From NCBI GenBank assembly GCA_022821905.1, contig JAJECS010000024.1:62001-126000 (forward strand): a DNA stretch of 64,000 nt, given 5' to 3'. This DNA is from Chloroflexota bacterium (GTDB lineage: Bacteria; Chloroflexota; UBA11872). Below the pieces are notes generated by a model that did not search any database, was not told the DNA's origin, and saw only the letters and a list, made by a program, of their open reading frames with translations. A program made the position numbers and the translations under genes. Of this stretch, positions 50,196 through 58,329 are shown one piece after another (the first letter of the stretch is position 1; each line of letters starts with the position of its first letter).

Positions 50196-51647
50196 ATGCC
50201 TGCCACCGCAGCCGCCGGATTGATCGGCCTGGGCGTCATGGGTCGAAACCTCGCCCTGAACATCGCCTCACGCGGCTTTCCCCTCACGGTTTACAACCGC
50301 ACCTACAGCCGTACGACGCAGTTCCTCGAGCGCGAGGCGTCCGGCACGGGTATCCGGGGCGTCGAGCATCTGGAGGATTTCGTCGACGCGCTAGAGCGTC
50401 CCCGGCGGGTGATCCTGATGGTCGACGCCGGCCGCGCCGTGGACGCCGTTCTGGATCAACTCGTCCCGCTGCTCCAACCGGGCGACACCATCGTGGACGG
50501 CGGAAACTCCTTCTACGCCGACACCGAGCGCCGCATCGACCTGGTCGAGGGCGCCCGGATGCACTACCTGGGAACGGGAATCAGCGGCGGCGAGACGGGC
50601 GCGCGCTACGGCCCCTCGATCATGCCCGGCGGCAACGAGGATGCCTATGCGCGGCTAGAGCCCATCCTCACCCGGATCGCGGCACAGGTGGACGACGGTC
50701 CCTGCGTGACGCACGTTGGGCACCGAAGCGCTGGGCATTATGTCAAGATGGTCCACAACGGCATCGAATACGGCGACATGCAGCTCATCGCCGAGGCCTA
50801 TAGCCTTCTGGCCGCGGCGGGTTATCGACCCGACGAGCTGGCCGATATTTTCGCCGCCTGGAACGAGGGCGTCCTCGAGTCCTATCTGATTGAGATTACG
50901 GCGGACATCTTCAAGGTGCGCGACGCCGGCGCCGACGGGTTCCTGGTCGATGCAATCCTCGATCAGGCCGGCCAGAAGGGCACCGGACGCTGGACCTCGC
51001 GCGACGCGCTGGATCTGGGCACACCGATCCCAACCATCGACGCCGCCGTGTGGTCGCGCCACATCTCGGCGCTCAAAGATGAGCGCGTCGCCGCAGCGCC
51101 AGTGCTCCGGCCCGACGGCGCTCCGCGGATCGAGCGTTTCGACGGACTGGTCGAGTGCGTGCGCCAGGCGCTCTACGCGGCCAAGGTGTGCTCCTACGCC
51201 CAGGGCATGTCCCTGCTGCGGGCCGCCTCCGAGGCCTACGCCTACGAGCTGAAGCCCGCGGAGCTGGCCCGAATCTGGAAGGGCGGCTGCATCATTCGCG
51301 CCCGGCTGCTGGGAGACATCCAACGAGCCTTCACCGCCGATCCGTCGCTGGTGAATCTCTTGCTGGATGAAGAGTTCCGAAGCCAAATCGAACAGGCGGA
51401 CGAAGGCTGGCGCAGGGTCGTGACCAGCGCCAAGAACGCCGGGCTGCCGTTCGCCGCCATGAGCGCCTCGCTGGACTACTACGACGCCTACCGCTCGGAC
51501 CGGCTGCCGATGAACCTCACGCAGGCGCAGCGGGACTACTTCGGCGCGCACACCTACCGACGCGTGGACCGCCCCGGCGTGTTCCACACGCAATGGGAGC
51601 AGGGAGCGGACACCGGCGCAGCCGGCAGCGATCCGGTTGACGCCTAA
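50196..51647 (+). CDS. gnd: 6-phosphogluconate dehydrogenase (NADP+, decarboxylating)
   Basis: Oxidative pentose phosphate step giving ribulose-5-P, CO2 and NADPH. 483 residues. GLIGLGVMGRNLALNIA cofactor loop, DGGNSFYADTERR, GTGISGGETGARYGPSIMPGG catalytic block (near residue 130), catalytic Lys in GHYVKMVHNGIEYGDMQ, and IWKGGCIIRARLL. Long helical C-terminal domain as in the dimeric (E. coli-like) class. rpe in this window uses its product. Confidence 0.96.
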   Translation: MPATAAAGLIGLGVMGRNLALNIASRGFPLTVYNRTYSRTTQFLEREASGTGIRGVEHLEDFVDALERPRRVILMVDAGRAVDAVLDQLVPLLQPGDTIVDGGNSFYADTERRIDLVEGARMHYLGTGISGGETGARYGPSIMPGGNEDAYARLEPILTRIAAQVDDGPCVTHVGHRSAGHYVKMVHNGIEYGDMQLIAEAYSLLAAAGYRPDELADIFAAWNEGVLESYLIEITADIFKVRDAGADGFLVDAILDQAGQKGTGRWTSRDALDLGTPIPTIDAAVWSRHISALKDERVAAAPVLRPDGAPRIERFDGLVECVRQALYAAKVCSYAQGMSLLRAASEAYAYELKPAELARIWKGGCIIRARLLGDIQRAFTADPSLVNLLLDEEFRSQIEQADEGWRRVVTSAKNAGLPFAAMSASLDYYDAYRSDRLPMNLTQAQRDYFGAHTYRRVDRPGVFHTQWEQGADTGAAGSDPVDA

Positions 51648-51767
51648 GGGAGCGCAATGGCGGTTCGCTACCGGCGAGTGCGGAGTCTAGTGTCCATGTC
51701 GTGCGGGCATGCATTCACCGAGGCACCGGAATAGACTCACCTCCGCCATAAACGGGAGACGCCCTTC

Positions 51768-52136
51768 ATGCAGCCGCTGCCCCCACCGCTCGACGTGGAC
51801 GAACCGACGTTGTTGGTCGGGGTGACTCAGACCTACCGAGATGGGATGTCGCTGTGCGAACTTTACCGGGCAGCTCGGTATGCCTGGCAGGTCAACGAAC
51901 CGCACCAATACAGCCTCGTGCTCGCCGTCGCCAACGGTCGCGTCGTGGGCGCATTCCGCGTCACCGCGTGACTGTCGGCGACGCGCGAACATTTCCCCGA
52001 TGAAGAGCCGAACCCCGGCCGGCACGGATTTATTGGGCAACTCGCCAATCCGGAGTGGTCTCGCTATGTCGGCTGTCGCCTGCCGGACTCCCAACGGCTA
52101 TACGGCCCCACGCGCCGCATTCCGCCTGCCGCCTAA
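51768..52136 (+). pseudogene. Hypothetical gene interrupted by an in-frame TGA
   Basis: From ATG 51768 the frame runs YRDGMSLCELYRAARYAWQV, LVLAVANGRVVGAFRVTA to a TGA at 51969-51971. It then continues in the same frame as LSATREHFPDEEPNPGRHGF, GQLANPEWSRYVGCRLPD to TAA at 52134. Family members I recall have a Trp at the place of the TGA (pattern YRI-x-x-W-x-PA), so a single TGG-to-TGA change explains it. The intact family is small and of unknown function. Alternatives are a consensus error or, less likely, recoding. Confidence 0.65.
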
Positions 52137-52334
52137 ATCGAACGGGGCGTTACAATACCGGGCGTGAGCGCCCGCGGGGCGGTGCGGTCCGGCCTGCTAG
52201 CGGAGAGTCGCCACCCCGCGGAACGCCCACGCCCAGCCCATCCATCGTAGCGGCACACTCAGTCGGCCGTAATGCAGCCGGAGTTCGTGGCGCGCGCAGA
52301 GTTCCTTGTAGCTCCCTCCCCTGCTCGCGTCGCC

Positions 52335-53237
52335 CTACAGCGCCGACTTGGGAAAACGCGCGTAGGCGCTCACCGGAACGCCATAACCCCCGGCCTGGCC
52401 GAGCCTGAGGTCCACGGCCGCCCCTGAGAGCATGCGGGCCTGTGTGGGCGTCACGTTGAGGTCGCGCACCAGCCGCTCTTCCATTCCGGACGTGGCCTGT
52501 TGGAGCGCCTCCGTCAGGTCGTCGGCAACACCAACGGTCATCACGTGCGTCGCCGTCTCGAACCAGGGGCGGGCGAGTGGCTCGCCCCGCAGCACGTCGA
52601 GCGTCACGTCGATCTCGGCGGTGATGTTGACCCCTGAGTGCGCCTCGCCGTCGCCCATGGTGGCGTGGACGTCGCCAATGCCGAACAGCGCGCCCGGCGC
52701 CCGCACCGGCAGGTACACCGTGGTTCCGGCGGCGATCTCGTTGAAATCCAGATTGCCCCCGTGATCGCCGAGGCTGAGAGTGATGATGCTGCCCGCGGCG
52801 GGCGCCACGCCGATCGTGCCCACCATGGGACGCGCCGGCAGACGGACGCGGCCCGCGAACTCGACGCCGTCGCCTTCCACGTCAAAGGGCTCGATGCCTG
52901 GATCCACCGCCTGATCGCCAAGGATGCCCGTGCCGGGGAGCGCCGCCACGTATCCGCGGGGCGCGAGGCGAACGGCTTCGATCGCCACGCGCAGCGTGTC
53001 ACCGGGCGCCGCATCCCTGACGCCGATCGGTCCCGTGCACGGGTTCATACGTCCGGGTGTGCGTCGGCGGGCAAAGGCCTCGACATCGAGGTCGTCGCAG
53101 TGCCCGTCGTAGGCGTCGCGCGCCTCGACGGTGAGCCGGGCGTGCGATGGAACCCAGACGACCGGCGACGCGTCCGCGTCGAATTCGCAGGTCGCATGAC
53201 GCAGGGAGATTCGCTGGCGCTCAGACGTTGAATTCAC
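52335..53237 (-). CDS. Acetamidase/formamidase family protein
   Basis: 300 residues of the FmdA/AmdA family, which hydrolyses short-chain amides. NPCTGPIGVRDAAPGDTLRV near residue 65, GDHGGNLDFNEIAAGTTVYLPV near 160, and DVHATMGDGEAHSGVNITAE near 190 (metal-site His/Asp region) are typical. GTG at 53237 overlaps the uvrC stop (GTGA), an unexpected operon partner. Substrate not determined. Confidence 0.88.
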   Translation of the reverse strand: MNSTSERQRISLRHATCEFDADASPVVWVPSHARLTVEARDAYDGHCDDLDVEAFARRRTPGRMNPCTGPIGVRDAAPGDTLRVAIEAVRLAPRGYVAALPGTGILGDQAVDPGIEPFDVEGDGVEFAGRVRLPARPMVGTIGVAPAAGSIITLSLGDHGGNLDFNEIAAGTTVYLPVRAPGALFGIGDVHATMGDGEAHSGVNITAEIDVTLDVLRGEPLARPWFETATHVMTVGVADDLTEALQQATSGMEERLVRDLNVTPTQARMLSGAAVDLRLGQAGGYGVPVSAYARFPKSAL

Positions 53238-55192
53238 AGGGCCTCCTTCAGCGCGCGCGCGGCGCTGGCGGTCATGCCGTCGACGGTCGCGAGTTCCGTG
53301 GCCGATGCTTGCCGAATCTGTTCGAGCGAGCCGAAGGCGCGAATCAGCGCCCGCTTGCGCTTCGGGCCGATGCCCGGAATCTCATCCAATATCGACCGTC
53401 GGCCCTTCTTGGTGCGCAGCTTGATGTGAAAGCTCACCGCGAACCGATGCGCCTCGTCGCGAATCCGTTGCGCCAGTCGCATGCCGTCGCTGTCGTGGGG
53501 GAGCCGAATCGGCGCCGAGCGGCCGGGAACGAACAGCTCCTCGTGCTGTTTGGCGATGGCGGCCAGCGGTATCTCCGCCGGATCGATAGCGAACTCCCGG
53601 AACACGTCCAGCGCCGCGCCGAGCTGGCCCTTGCCGCCGTCGATGAGCACCAGGTCCGGCGCGGAGCCCCACTCGTTGCTGGACCCTGCCGTCACGTTGG
53701 TCGGCGCGGGCAACTCCGTCTCAGGGTCCATCTCCCCAAGCGGGACAACGGCCAGCGCACGCGTCCCCAGTCCGACATTGGATGTCTCGCCGGCGGCCTT
53801 GGTGAAGCGAGTAAAGCGACGGCGCAGCACTTCCCGCATGGACTCAAAGTCGTCGTTGCCCGGCTGGTTTCTGATCTTGAAGCGCCGGTATTTGCCCTTC
53901 TTGGCCACCCCATCCTCGAAGACCACGAGCGAGCCCACGACCAGCGATCCCTGGATGTGGGAGATGTCGTAGGCCTCGATGCGCCGGGGCAGGCGTTCGA
54001 GCCCCAGCGCCGTGCCGATCTCGAGCAGGGCCTGGCGGAGCTTGCGGCCCGAGTTGAGCCAGCGAGCCCGCTCGAGCTGCAGCGAGTCTCGAACGTTGCG
54101 GGCGGCCATGGCCACGAGCTTTCGCTTTTGGCCGCGCTGCGGGGCGCGGACCTCGACCTTCGCGCCGCGCAGGGTGCTCAGCCACGCCGCCAGCGGTTCC
54201 GGATCCGACAGCCGGGCCGACGTGAGCACCAAGAGCGGCACCTCGGGCGCGCGGTCGTAGTACTCGCGCACGAAGTCGTCGAGCATTTCGCCGTCCGTCT
54301 CCTCGCCCGTCACCGCCAGCTCGTAGGTGCCGCGCCCAATCATCTTCCCGCCGCGGATTCGCAGCACGGTCGCCTGGGCCTCGCGGCCGTCGCGCGCCGC
54401 GGCGATGACGTCGATCTGGCCGCCGCGCAGGTCGGTGATCTTTTGCTCGGCGACGACCTTGTCAATCGCCTTGAGCCGGTCGCGATGCTTGGCGGCGGAT
54501 TCGTAGTCATGGGACTCGGCGGCGCTCCACATTTGGGCGGTGAGTCGCTCCACCACGTGGTCGTAGTCGCCGCGCATGAAGCCAACGGCGCCGTCGACGA
54601 CCGCCGCGTACTCCTCCACGGTGCAATGGCGCGTGCAGGGCGCAATGCACAGCCCCAGGTGAAACTTCAGACAGGGCCGCGGGATCGGCGTGCCCATGTC
54701 GATGGTGCAGGTGCGGTAGGGAAACAGCCGGTTGAGCAGCTTGAGCGTCTGTCGCACCGATTTGGCGCTGGTGAACGGTCCGAAGTACAGCGCGCCGTCC
54801 CTCAGGATGCGGCGGGTCGTGCCGACTCGCGGATAGGTCTCACCGACCGTGATCTTGACGTAGAGGTAGCCCTTGTCGTCGCGAAACGTGACGTTGAACG
54901 GTGGACGGTGTTCCTTGATGAGGTTGTTCTCCAGCAGGAGGGCCTCGACCTCGGAGTCAGTGATGATCACTTCGAGGTCGGCCACGCGCTGGACGAGCGA
55001 TACGGTCTTCGGCGAATGGTCGCCGCGCCGGAAATAGCTGCGCACGCGGCTGCGGAGGGAGCGCGCCTTGCCGATGTACACCACGTTGCCCCGCGCACCG
55101 CGCATGAGGTAGACGCCCGGCGCGTCGGGCAGCCCGGCGAGTTTTTCTTCAACGGCGGCGCTGACCGCGGCAGGCACGCTGGGGAGCGTCAT
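53234..55192 (-). CDS. uvrC: Excinuclease ABC subunit C (UvrC)
   Basis: Makes both incisions in nucleotide excision repair. 652 residues. The N-terminal GIY-YIG nuclease has GVYLMRGARGNVVYIGKA near residue 27. A Cys-containing segment follows (CLKFHLGLCIAPC). UVR motif near 210 (HDYESAAKHRDRLKAID), RNase-H-like nuclease with AYDISHIQG and VLIDGGKGQLGAAL, and a C-terminal HhH pair (IPGIGPKRKRALIRAFGS). ATG at 55192. Confidence 0.96.
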   Translation of the reverse strand: MTLPSVPAAVSAAVEEKLAGLPDAPGVYLMRGARGNVVYIGKARSLRSRVRSYFRRGDHSPKTVSLVQRVADLEVIITDSEVEALLLENNLIKEHRPPFNVTFRDDKGYLYVKITVGETYPRVGTTRRILRDGALYFGPFTSAKSVRQTLKLLNRLFPYRTCTIDMGTPIPRPCLKFHLGLCIAPCTRHCTVEEYAAVVDGAVGFMRGDYDHVVERLTAQMWSAAESHDYESAAKHRDRLKAIDKVVAEQKITDLRGGQIDVIAAARDGREAQATVLRIRGGKMIGRGTYELAVTGEETDGEMLDDFVREYYDRAPEVPLLVLTSARLSDPEPLAAWLSTLRGAKVEVRAPQRGQKRKLVAMAARNVRDSLQLERARWLNSGRKLRQALLEIGTALGLERLPRRIEAYDISHIQGSLVVGSLVVFEDGVAKKGKYRRFKIRNQPGNDDFESMREVLRRRFTRFTKAAGETSNVGLGTRALAVVPLGEMDPETELPAPTNVTAGSSNEWGSAPDLVLIDGGKGQLGAALDVFREFAIDPAEIPLAAIAKQHEELFVPGRSAPIRLPHDSDGMRLAQRIRDEAHRFAVSFHIKLRTKKGRRSILDEIPGIGPKRKRALIRAFGSLEQIRQASATELATVDGMTASAARALKEAL

Positions 55193-55337
55193 GGTGGGCG
55201 CGCAACGACAGGCAGGATTCCGCTCGATTCTAGTGTGAGAACGGCGGGGATCGCCCGCGCGTCATTCGGCGCTGGGTGACGAGGAGCACGGAACGCTGCC
55301 GTGCGCGCGGGTAGAATGCCGACTAGTCGACTACCTT

Positions 55338-55357
55338 CGCGGGCAGCGAAGCCCGCG
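55338..55357 (+). promoter_or_regulatory. GC hairpin directly upstream of the AI-2E-type gene
   Basis: CGCGGGC (55338-55344), loop AGCGAA, GCCCGCG (55351-55357): a perfect 7-bp stem ending 5 nt before the GTG start, where the Shine-Dalgarno would sit. It could block ribosome access. A -10-like TAGAAT at 55312-55317 precedes it. Confidence 0.45.
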
Positions 55358-55362
55358 CACGC

Positions 55363-56547
55363 GTGAACTACCTGCGTCTGCGGACGATCCTCATCGTTCT
55401 GGGGATCGGTGTCGCCAGCATCTGGCTGCTGCAGTTCCTCTGGGGGCTGGTCGGAAACTTCGCGGCCCTGGTCGTGACGCTGCTGCTCGCCTGGATCATC
55501 AAGCTCATCGCGCTGGGGCCCGTGCGGTTCATGCGCCGCTACCGGATACCGCACGCGCTGGCGGCCACCTTGGTATATCTGGTGTTCGCCGGTATCACGG
55601 CCCTATCCGCGTTCTTCATCCTGCCGCCGCTGTTCGCCGAGATTGGACGCGCGGCCGGCAACCTCTCGGCCGGCGCCGCGAACGCCACCCAGATCCTCGA
55701 AAATCTGCGCGCGCAGCTGCTGCAATGGGGCGTGCCCCAGGACACCGTGACCGAGGTGGTCACCGGCTTCAACGCGCAGATCATCACCCTCGGTCAGGAC
55801 ATCGCCGCCGGCATCCTGGCGTCCACGGGAGCCGTGCTCGGCGGACTTGGTCTGGCCATCCTGACGTTGATCATCTCGTTCTACATCCTGCTGGGATGGG
55901 ACACGAACCTGCAGCGGCTGCGCCGCGAGTTGCCCGCGGACTGGCGCGCGCGCTTCGACCGCGGCATTCGCTCCGCCGAGCGCACGTTCGGCGGCTGGCT
56001 CGGCGGCCAGGCCGTGGCGTCAACCATTTGGGGCGGCGCGGTGGTGTTGATCTTCTTCATCGCCGACATGCCGTTCGGTCTGCTCGTCGCCGTCGCGACC
56101 GGCTTGCTCATGTTCATCCCGTTCTTCGGCCTTGCCGCCGGCATTGGCCTGCCCATCGTGATGGCCCTGACGATCCGGGTGGATCTGGCGATCTGGGTTG
56201 GCATCAGCGTGGCCGTGCTCTCGCTCGTTATCGAGAACATCGTCAAGCCGCGAGTGATGGGCACCGCCCTTGGGGTCAACCCGCTGATCGTGATTCTGAG
56301 CGTGATCATTGGCGGTGTGGCCGCGGGATTCTGGGGCATCGTGTTCGGCATCCCGATCGGCGCCTTGATTTGGACGTTCGTGCGCTGGGGCACCCTCGAG
56401 ATTCTCCACGCGCAAGCCCGCCTGCTTGAGCACCCGGACGAGCCGTCGGCGCCGCCGGCCGCCGCAGCGGCGGAGCAAGCCGACGGGGCGAACGGCGCGC
56501 CGATGCCCGAAGAGGCCACAGAGCCTTCACAAGGGGTTCGCGCATAA
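55363..56547 (+). CDS. AI-2E transporter family (PerM/YdiK-like) membrane protein
   Basis: 394 residues, about seven to eight membrane helices. Two N-terminal helices (residues 7-50), a helix near 62-85, an extracytoplasmic/coil region to 150, then the conserved C-terminal half with GWLGGQAVASTIWG, LLMFIPFFGLAAGIGLPIV, ENIVKPRVMG and GVNPLIVILSVIIGG, all typical of PF01594. Family members have been linked to autoinducer-2 or sodium/proton transport; role here unknown. Start GTG without an obvious Shine-Dalgarno. Its TAA overlaps the next gene's apparent start (ATAA). Confidence 0.86.
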   Translation: MNYLRLRTILIVLGIGVASIWLLQFLWGLVGNFAALVVTLLLAWIIKLIALGPVRFMRRYRIPHALAATLVYLVFAGITALSAFFILPPLFAEIGRAAGNLSAGAANATQILENLRAQLLQWGVPQDTVTEVVTGFNAQIITLGQDIAAGILASTGAVLGGLGLAILTLIISFYILLGWDTNLQRLRRELPADWRARFDRGIRSAERTFGGWLGGQAVASTIWGGAVVLIFFIADMPFGLLVAVATGLLMFIPFFGLAAGIGLPIVMALTIRVDLAIWVGISVAVLSLVIENIVKPRVMGTALGVNPLIVILSVIIGGVAAGFWGIVFGIPIGALIWTFVRWGTLEILHAQARLLEHPDEPSAPPAAAAAEQADGANGAPMPEEATEPSQGVRA

Positions 56548-58325
56548 GGCCGCTCGTCCGGATCCTCAAATATGTCCGGCCGCATTGGCGTTGGGCGCTG
56601 CTGTCGCTCGCCATGTGGGGCATCGCCACCACCATGGACCTGCTGATTCCCCAGGTCATCGCGCGCGTCATCGACGAGGGCATTGGCGCCGGCGACCGTG
56701 CGCGCCTCGCCGCGCTGGTGGGCCTCACCGCCGCGCTCATCTTCGTGCGCGGCGCCGGATTCTTCTTCACCCGCATGACCATGCGGGTCTACGAAACGCG
56801 GGTTGCGTCCCGCATGCGTCTCGACTTCTACGCGCACCTGCAGCGTCTGCCATTCAGCTACTACGACCGCGTGGACAGCGGCGACATCATCACCCGGGCG
56901 GTCAGCGACCTGAACCGCGCCCGGATGTTTGCCGGCGTGGGCGTGACCGAGACGGTGCGCATTCTCGGTCTCTACGTCGCGATCATCGTGGGCATGGCCC
57001 TCACCAGCGCCACGCTGACGCTGATGATCGTTCCCGTGCTCGTGGTACTCGCGGGCATGTCGGTGTGGTACGGGAGCGTGGTGCGGCCCATGTGGCAGCG
57101 CATCCAGCAGCAGCAAGCCGCCCTCACCCGGGTGCTGTCCGAAAACCTCAACGGCGTGCGGGTGGTGAAGGCGTTTGCCAAGGAAGACGCCGAAACCGAG
57201 GCCTTCGACCGCTCCGCCGGCGAGCTCTTCGACCTATCCATGCGTCCCGCGCAGCTTCGCGCGCGGATCATGCCGTCCATGCTGGCCGTCGCCGGCATCG
57301 GCACGGTCATCGTCCTCGGGGTCGGTGGACGCCTGGCGCTCGAAGGCGCGGTGTCCGTCGGAGTGCTGGTGGCGTTCTATTACTACTTTGCCCGCCTGAT
57401 TCCACCGACGCAGCAGTTGGGATTCGTCGTGCAGCGCATTGCCATCGCCATCGCGTCGGGAGGACGCGTGTTCGAGCTGCTGGATGAGCCCGTGCGCATT
57501 GCCTCACCTCCCAACGGCCACGCGCCCGATCGAGTCGACGGGCGCGTTGAACTCGACGGCGTAGATCTTGCGTACGGACGCCGGGAGCCCGTGCTGCGCG
57601 ACGTCAGCGCCAAGGTTTCGGCGGGATCGGTCATCGGGATCGTTGGGCCCACGGGGTCCGGCAAGAGCAGCCTGGTACAGCTCATTCCGCGCTACTACGA
57701 CGCGACCGCGGGCACGGTGCGGATCGACGGCGTCGACGTGCGTCAGTTCGACCTGGCGAGCCTTCGGCGACAGGTGGCCATCGTTCCGCAAGACGCCATG
57801 CTGTTCTCGGACACCGTGCGCAATAACCTCGCCTATGGCGATCCAGAGGCGGAGATGGACCGAATCGTCGCGGCCGCGCGCGACGCCCAAGCGCTTGATT
57901 TCATCGAAGACTTGCCCGAGGGCTTCGAAACCGTCGTCGGAGAGCGCGGCGTGGGGCTCAGCGGCGGCCAACGGCAGCGGGTGACCATCGCCCGCGCGCT
58001 GCTCACCGAGGCGCCGGTGTTGATCCTCGACGACGCGACAGCCAGCGTGGATACCCAGACCGAACGCCGCATCCAGGAAGCGCTGCGGTCGCGGGCGCAG
58101 GGGCGCACCACATTCGTCATTTCCCAAAGAGTCAGCTCCGTCCAGGGCGCCGATCAGATACTCGTCATCGAGGATGGCCGCGTGACCGACCGCGGCACGC
58201 ACGACGAACTGGCTGCCCGTCCGGGCTTCTATCGCAGCCTCGTCGAGCGGCAGCGTCACTCCGAAGTCGATTCTCAAGACTCCCGGCACCAAAGCGCCGG
58301 AACCGCCGGCTCGGACCAGAGGTAA
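56544..58325 (+). CDS. ABC exporter half-transporter 1 (degenerate ATP site); apparent ATA start
   Basis: 593 residues with an N-terminal six-helix exporter domain and a C-terminal ATPase. The family-typical elbow helix RPLVRILKYVRPHWRW precedes the first ATG (56613), so the gene must begin earlier. ATA at 56544 follows AAGGGG (56531-56536) by 7 nt and overlaps the previous TAA. Walker A GPTGSGKSS and signature LSGGQRQRV are intact, but the Walker B ends in LILDDATAS (Asp for the catalytic Glu) and the H-loop His is Gln (VISQRVSS). This marks the degenerate half of a heterodimeric exporter with the next gene. Confidence 0.88.
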   Translation: MRPLVRILKYVRPHWRWALLSLAMWGIATTMDLLIPQVIARVIDEGIGAGDRARLAALVGLTAALIFVRGAGFFFTRMTMRVYETRVASRMRLDFYAHLQRLPFSYYDRVDSGDIITRAVSDLNRARMFAGVGVTETVRILGLYVAIIVGMALTSATLTLMIVPVLVVLAGMSVWYGSVVRPMWQRIQQQQAALTRVLSENLNGVRVVKAFAKEDAETEAFDRSAGELFDLSMRPAQLRARIMPSMLAVAGIGTVIVLGVGGRLALEGAVSVGVLVAFYYYFARLIPPTQQLGFVVQRIAIAIASGGRVFELLDEPVRIASPPNGHAPDRVDGRVELDGVDLAYGRREPVLRDVSAKVSAGSVIGIVGPTGSGKSSLVQLIPRYYDATAGTVRIDGVDVRQFDLASLRRQVAIVPQDAMLFSDTVRNNLAYGDPEAEMDRIVAAARDAQALDFIEDLPEGFETVVGERGVGLSGGQRQRVTIARALLTEAPVLILDDATASVDTQTERRIQEALRSRAQGRTTFVISQRVSSVQGADQILVIEDGRVTDRGTHDELAARPGFYRSLVERQRHSEVDSQDSRHQSAGTAGSDQR

Positions 58326-58329
58326 CGCC

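Noticed and set aside
51969-51971. TGA read as Trp or selenocysteine
   Set aside because: fabD, fabG, prfA, gmk and many others end in TGA in this window, and no selenocysteine-type structure is evident after the codon; a nonsense change is simpler.
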